Shown here piece after piece: positions 60,427 through 64,000 of a stretch of DNA of 64,000 nt. Below the pieces are notes generated by a model that was given only the letters and a program-made list of their open reading frames with translations, ran no database searches and was not told where the DNA came from. Numbering within the stretch: position 1 is the stretch's first letter; each line of letters opens with the position of its first letter. Location of the stretch: contig NZ_CP034463.1 in assembly GCF_003955715.1 (NCBI RefSeq), positions 310,001 through 374,000 on the forward strand. The letters are read 5' to 3'. The stretch is from Streptomyces aquilus (GTDB lineage Bacteria; Actinomycetota; Actinomycetes; Streptomycetales; Streptomycetaceae). A program made the position numbers and the translations under genes.

Positions 60427-60453
60427 TGTCACACGATCTGTCCCTGTCCGGTC
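60427..60453 (+). promoter_or_regulatory. ECF41-type promoter of the ECF sigma factor at 60579
   Basis: TGTCACA at 60427-60433, 17 bases, GTC at 60451-60453 (context CGGTCAGCAC). It places a second sigma gene under the same element type. Confidence 0.8.
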
Positions 60454-60578
60454 AGCACTGCATCGGTACGACCCGCCGGACGACATCGGACTGTCCCTTC
60501 CCGGGAGCCGTGGCGGGCATCGGCCGGAATCAGGGATGGCACCGCCTTGTCGGGTGCTGTGCGAAGGGGTGACGCCGG

Positions 60579-61445
60579 ATGGACCGGGAACAGGACGACG
60601 AGACGGTGCCGATCGCGGAGCTGCTCGACGAGCGACGCCGACTGCTCAACGTGGCCTACTGGATGCTGGGCCGGAGCCAGGACGCCGACGACGCCGTGGC
60701 TGAGACCTACCGGCGCTGGTACGGCCTGCCCGACGACCGCCGGATCCGCATCGCAGAACCCCGGTCCTGGCTGGTGAAGACCGTCGGCGGCATCTGTCTG
60801 GAGCGCTTGGCGCCGGCCGGGCGGTCGCACCCGGGCACGGTCGGCGCGGCACCTCCTCAGGACCTGGAGGAAGAGGTGAGCCAGGCCCTTCTCGAGGCGC
60901 TGGACACGCTGTCACCGGCCGAGCGGGCCGCATTCGTCCTCAACGATGTGTTCAGGGTGGCTCCGGGGACGGTCGCCGCCATCGTCGGACAGACGGAACA
61001 GGAATGCGGCGAACTCGCCGCCCGGGCTCGGCACAGCCTTCGGACCAGGTGGGCACACCCCACGACGCCACAGCAGCACGACCGTGTGGTGCTGGCGGTC
61101 CGACAGGCCTGCGTCGCGGAGAACCCCGCCCGCCTGACGTCCCTCCTGGCACCGGACGCCACGGTGTTCTTCGACGGAGGCGGCAAGGTCAGAACCCTGA
61201 CCCGGCCCGTCCACGGCGCACGGCGCGCCACCCGCAGCCTGCTGACCCTGCTGGCCGGCCGCCCTCGCACCACACTGCACTGCCAGTCCGTCAACGGCCG
61301 CACCGGGATAGTGGTGCGCTACGGCGACGAGGTCGCCGCCGTCATCAGCCTGGACGTCGCGGGCGACCACGTCGTGCAGATCTGGGCGGTCCTCAACCCT
61401 GACAAGCTCCGCCACTGGAACCGGGCGGCCACGCAGGAGAGATGA
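60579..61445 (+). CDS. ECF sigma factor with SnoaL-like domain (divergent ECF41/SigJ-like)
   Basis: The 288-residue protein has region 2 (LLDERRRLLNVAYWMLGRSQDADDAVAETYRRWYGL), region 4 (LSPAERAAFVLNDVFRVAPGTVAAIVGQTEQE) and a complete SnoaL-like domain with FFDGGGKVRTL, NGRTGIVVRYGD and WAVLNPDKLRHWNR. The DGGGK and NPDKL motifs match ECF41, but the sigma regions differ from those at 32037 and 35459, so it may belong to a sister group. GAAGGGGTGA precedes ATG 60579. Its start resembles that of the region-4-less protein at 36417. Confidence 0.86.
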   Translation: MDREQDDETVPIAELLDERRRLLNVAYWMLGRSQDADDAVAETYRRWYGLPDDRRIRIAEPRSWLVKTVGGICLERLAPAGRSHPGTVGAAPPQDLEEEVSQALLEALDTLSPAERAAFVLNDVFRVAPGTVAAIVGQTEQECGELAARARHSLRTRWAHPTTPQQHDRVVLAVRQACVAENPARLTSLLAPDATVFFDGGGKVRTLTRPVHGARRATRSLLTLLAGRPRTTLHCQSVNGRTGIVVRYGDEVAAVISLDVAGDHVVQIWAVLNPDKLRHWNRAATQER

Positions 61446-61763
61446 GGGCAAAGCGCGTGGACCGGGCCCCCGGTCTGCGTGCCACCGGTGCCCCTCTGAC
61501 CGCGGAGCCGGTCTCTCCAGGCAACGACCCGGGCGGTCCGCACCGTGTCCACACCCCTGAGGCGCCGCTCACACAAGGCGGAAGGACAGTGGCAGGCATC
61601 TCATCCGACAGGGGCCTCTCATCACCACGTTGCATCTTCCGGGTTCGGAACTCGTACGCTGTGACATACGATGCACCCACATACATCCCCGGGTCCGAGC
61701 CGAGCGGCACCGCAGCTGACTTCAGCGAGGCGCGGCACGGAGGGTTGAGGACGAGAGGAAGAC
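61446..61763. other. Gene-free region upstream of the winged-helix gene
   Basis: No reading frame has coding character and no exact ECF41-type element is found; a TGTCACA on the minus strand near 61664 lacks the GTC. It must hold the promoter of the 61764 gene, possibly near a TCGTA...TACGA inverted repeat at about 61648-61667. Confidence 0.5.
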
Positions 61764-62312
61764 ATGGTCTCGGCAACGCGCGCAACGCATGAGATTGAGG
61801 TCACTGCGGAGAGCCTCCAGGAGGACCTCGCCCGCCTGGAGATTCAGAAGCGGGCACTGGAGCGGGAACTGGCCGCCGTTGCCGCCCACCTCGACTCCGT
61901 CCAGCGCGCCCTGAGCGCCCTGACGGTCCTCATGGCCGAGCCGTCCGGCGGCCGCGCCGCCGAGCAGCCCGAGCAGGCGAAGGCCGGTACTCCGGCCGCC
62001 ACGCCCGCAAGCCCGGCGCGGAAGCAGTCAGCGCCGCGACAGGCGGGACCCACGCAGAAGGAGAAGCCGACGCCCTCCTCGCGTGCGGAGGCCGACGAAC
62101 CGCGCAGCTACGGCGCACTCACCGAACAGATCCTGGAGTACTTCGCCGGCGTCGGTGACGCGGAGGTCCGCGCGCGCGACGTGGCCGCGGCGCTCGGCCG
62201 GGACACCGACTCCGGGAGCATCAATGCGGTGCGCAGCACGCTCGACCGCCTGGTCGGCACGTCCCGCGTACGCCGGGCCGGCCGCGGTCTCTACCGCGCC
62301 CAGAAGTCCTGA
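61764..62312 (+). CDS. Coiled-coil plus winged-helix protein
   Basis: The 182-residue protein has a long N-terminal coiled coil (LARLEIQKRALERELAAVAAHLDSVQRAL), an Ala/Pro/Lys-rich linker, and a C-terminal winged-helix-like domain (EQILEYFAGVGDAEVRARDVAAALGRDTDSGSINAVRSTLDRLVGTSRVRRAGRGLYRA). It is the intact version of the fragment at 7051-7248. The two short coiled-coil proteins at 6432 and 24957 could pair with it. GAGGAAG precedes ATG 61764. A DNA-binding role is likely. Confidence 0.75.
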   Translation: MVSATRATHEIEVTAESLQEDLARLEIQKRALERELAAVAAHLDSVQRALSALTVLMAEPSGGRAAEQPEQAKAGTPAATPASPARKQSAPRQAGPTQKEKPTPSSRAEADEPRSYGALTEQILEYFAGVGDAEVRARDVAAALGRDTDSGSINAVRSTLDRLVGTSRVRRAGRGLYRAQKS

Positions 62313-62352
62313 CCGGAGTCCTCCCGGCTCCGCGCACACAAAATCACGCAGT

Positions 62353-62398
62353 TGCCTCGGACGCCTGCTCGCGGGGGATCGCACAGGCGCCCGAGGCA
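62353..62398. terminator. Terminator-like hairpin after the winged-helix gene
   Basis: Stem 62353-62367 with 62384-62398 (TGCCTCGG.CGCCTG) has 14 of 15 pairs and a 16-base loop. It lies 41 bases after the stop codon. No U-tract. Confidence 0.6.
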
Positions 62399-62827
62399 CG
62401 CACCCGCAGACGGACGGTCCGCGGGTGGGCGAGCGCTCCCACACCGGCCACTAAGCGTGTCACACGGTGTTGGAGTCGCTGTGAAGAGTGTATAGCACTC
62501 ACATTGTCTTTGAATCCACCGCCCCGCTTCCCGCCCCCCTCCCGGACGCCAGATGCCACGCCCGGCCCCCTCCCCTTCGCGCCGGCTCCTCCCCCGCCTG
62601 AACTCTCCGGCAACTCGCCTAGTTCAAAAGGGCTGTTATGCCCCTTCCATGCAGCTCGGCCACAACACACGTGTGACGAAAACAGCTACTCTTTTCGTGG
62701 CCGCTGCAACAAACACGGCCCTATAGTCATCCGCGCATCGAGTTGTCGCCCGGGCCTTCCCCCACGAACGCGGCCATGCCGCCGGCGCGCCTTGATGCCC
62801 ATGTTTCTTCCTCTGAGGAGCATCACC
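62399..62827. other. Long AT-rich intergenic region upstream of the amidase
   Basis: The stretch 62456-62520 and the region 62630-62730 are clearly poorer in GC than the rest of the window, which marks promoter or RNA-leader DNA. A TATAGT at 62723-62728 could be a -10. The TGTCACA at 62459 has no GTC at the proper spacing. I cannot assign a riboswitch. Confidence 0.5.
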
Positions 62828-64000
62828 TTGCACAGAAGAAAGAAGGCCCTTGGCGTGCCCATCGGCATCGCCGTGAGCCTGCTGGTCGCGGGCTCCCTGC
62901 TCTCCCAGCCCGGCCATGCGCTCGCCGACGACCCCAGCGCGACCGCGGACTCCCGCCAACAGGCGTTGCTGGCCGCCGCCGAGGAGTTCGACATCCCGTC
63001 GAGCGTGCTGCTCGCCCTCTCCCACCAGGAGTCGGCATGGGAGGGCCACGGCGCCCTGCCGAGCACCAACGGCGGTTACGGACCGATGAACCTCACGGAC
63101 GTCACCCCCGCCATGCTGGCGAGCGGTGCCGCGGGCGCAGCGGGCCGGGCCGACCTCGGCTCCCTCGCCGCGGACCCCGCACTGCACACCCTGCGCCAGG
63201 CGGCCGAGCTGACCGGACTGTCCGTCAAGTCCCTGCGCGAGGACGACACCGCGAACATCCGCGGGGGTGCCGCCCTGCTCGCCGCGTACGAGAAGGAGTT
63301 GGTCGGGGCGACCCCCGCGGACCCCTCCCAGTGGTACGGGGCCGTGGCCCGATACAGCCAGGCCAAGCAGAAACAGGCGGCTGCCTCCTTCGCCGACCGC
63401 GTCTTCCGCACGATCCGCAGTGGCGCCTCGGCGACGACCCAGGACGGCCAGCGCGTACACCTGGCCGCCGGCCCGTCCGTCGATCCCGCCCGGGCGCAGA
63501 TCAACTCCCTGCGCCTGAAGGCCGCGTCGGCGGCAGCCGCCACCGAATGCCCCACGACCGTCGAGTGCACCTTCGTCGCCGGATCCCCGGTCGGCCGTCA
63601 GGTCGCCGACCGGCCGGCCAACGGCATCCGCATCGACACCATCGTCATCCACGATCTGGAGTCCACTTACGACGCCGGCGTGGCGGGTCTGGCCAATCCC
63701 ACGAACCCCGCCGCGACCCACTACGTGATGTCCTCGACCGGCGCGGTCACCCAGATGGTGCCCACCAAGGACATCGCCTTCCACGCGGGGAACTACTCGA
63801 CCAACCTGCACTCGATCGGCATCGAGCACGAGGGGTACGCCGCGCACGGCGCCGCCTGGTACACGGAGGCGCAGTACCAGGCCACGGCGGACCTGGTGAA
63901 GTACCTGGCCGGACGTTTCGGCATCCCGCTGGACCGGCAGCACATCGTCGGCCATGACAACGTTGCCGGACCCAACTCCGCCCTGGTCTCCGGCATGCAC
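62828..64000 (+). CDS. Secreted N-acetylmuramoyl-L-alanine amidase (runs off right edge)
   Basis: TTG 62828 (GAGGAG upstream) opens a frame with a signal peptide (RRKKALGVPIGIAVSLLVAGSLL, cut near ALA). A lysozyme-like N-terminal domain follows (FDIPSSVLLALSHQESAWEGHG, NGGYGPMNL). An amidase_2 domain begins at about residue 265: IDTIVIHDLEST, THYVMSSTGAV, HSIGIEHEGYAA and HIVGHDNVAGP, with zinc histidines and the catalytic Glu visible. At least 391 residues; the C-terminus is outside the window. It cuts the peptide from the glycan strand in cell-wall turnover. Confidence 0.9.
   Translation, partial: MHRRKKALGVPIGIAVSLLVAGSLLSQPGHALADDPSATADSRQQALLAAAEEFDIPSSVLLALSHQESAWEGHGALPSTNGGYGPMNLTDVTPAMLASGAAGAAGRADLGSLAADPALHTLRQAAELTGLSVKSLREDDTANIRGGAALLAAYEKELVGATPADPSQWYGAVARYSQAKQKQAAASFADRVFRTIRSGASATTQDGQRVHLAAGPSVDPARAQINSLRLKAASAAAATECPTTVECTFVAGSPVGRQVADRPANGIRIDTIVIHDLESTYDAGVAGLANPTNPAATHYVMSSTGAVTQMVPTKDIAFHAGNYSTNLHSIGIEHEGYAAHGAAWYTEAQYQATADLVKYLAGRFGIPLDRQHIVGHDNVAGPNSALVSGMH

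Noticed and set aside
62459-62486. TGTCACA at 62459 upstream of the amidase
   Set aside because: No GTC at 17 bases, and the amidase start is 360 bases away.
62640-62820. Possible riboswitch in the amidase leader
   Set aside because: Cell-wall hydrolase leaders in Streptomyces can carry a c-di-AMP riboswitch, but I could not match its conserved segments here.

Overview
The window is high-GC actinobacterial DNA, almost certainly Streptomyces. The signs are GC-rich third codon positions, frequent GTG/TTG starts, a WhiB-like protein, very large LuxR-family (LAL) regulators, a DUF5134 membrane protein, a homodimeric AceE and a QcrB-type cytochrome b. It reads as an accessory stress-response region. 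I see no rRNA, tRNA, CRISPR array, transposase or integrase.

The main finding is a dense set of near-identical promoter elements: TGTCACA, 17 bases, then GTC, usually as CGGTC. I count 29 with an exact GTC and one weaker copy, on both strands, nearly all placed 30-230 bp upstream of a gene start. This matches the promoter described for the ECF41 group of extracytoplasmic-function sigma factors, which carry a fused SnoaL-like domain. The window also encodes several such factors: two with the full domain (32037-32933 and 35459-36463), one whose SnoaL-like domain is cut off near its start (52290-53021), one more divergent (60579-61445), one that keeps sigma region 2 and the SnoaL-like domain but has lost region 4 (36417-37139, minus), and a decayed remnant (4161-4538). 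Two of the factor genes, 35459 and 60579, have the element themselves. ECF41 factors usually control one adjacent COE operon (carboxymuconolactone decarboxylase, oxidoreductase or epimerase). That core is present here (19671-20970), but the element also precedes dozens of other genes, so this looks like a greatly expanded, clustered ECF41 regulon.

Layout. 1-9.5 kb: a partial secreted hydrolase, a stand-alone cytochrome b, a D-2-hydroxyacid dehydrogenase, a methyltransferase, Ohr, a ferredoxin, a secreted cupin, a short coiled-coil protein, NDH-2 and a decayed flavohaemoglobin. 9.5-18.1 kb has few elements: a broken TetR gene, an FtsX-type permease, an SDR whose 5' end resembles ilvC, a GNAT and a LAL regulator. 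18.2-31.8 kb: a decayed FAD reductase, the NmrA/AhpD-like pair, an MFS exporter, a PP2C phosphatase, small proteins, ilvC with a VOC protein, a GNAT, a LuxE/LuxC-like pair and a cupin. 32-44.8 kb: the sigma factor genes, an intact fumarate-reductase-like flavoprotein, ferredoxin and NmrA remnants, a TetR/SDR divergon, OsmC, esterases, DUF427, a cupin and an NmrA pseudogene. 45-54.5 kb: AceE with a lipoyl-E2, a second LAL regulator, the truncated ECF41, MarR and a hydrolase. 54.5-64 kb: a WhiB-like protein, a VioB-like/YceI pair, a decayed methyltransferase, a hydrolase, a ferredoxin reductase, an ECF factor, a winged-helix protein and a partial cell-wall amidase.

My inference is that the regulon links electron-transfer flavoproteins and ferredoxins, peroxide and thiol detoxification enzymes, hydrolases, and secondary regulators (Wbl, PP2C, ECFs) into one envelope or redox stress response. 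Several members are broken duplicates of intact genes elsewhere in the window, yet their promoters are intact. This suggests repeated duplication followed by gene decay.
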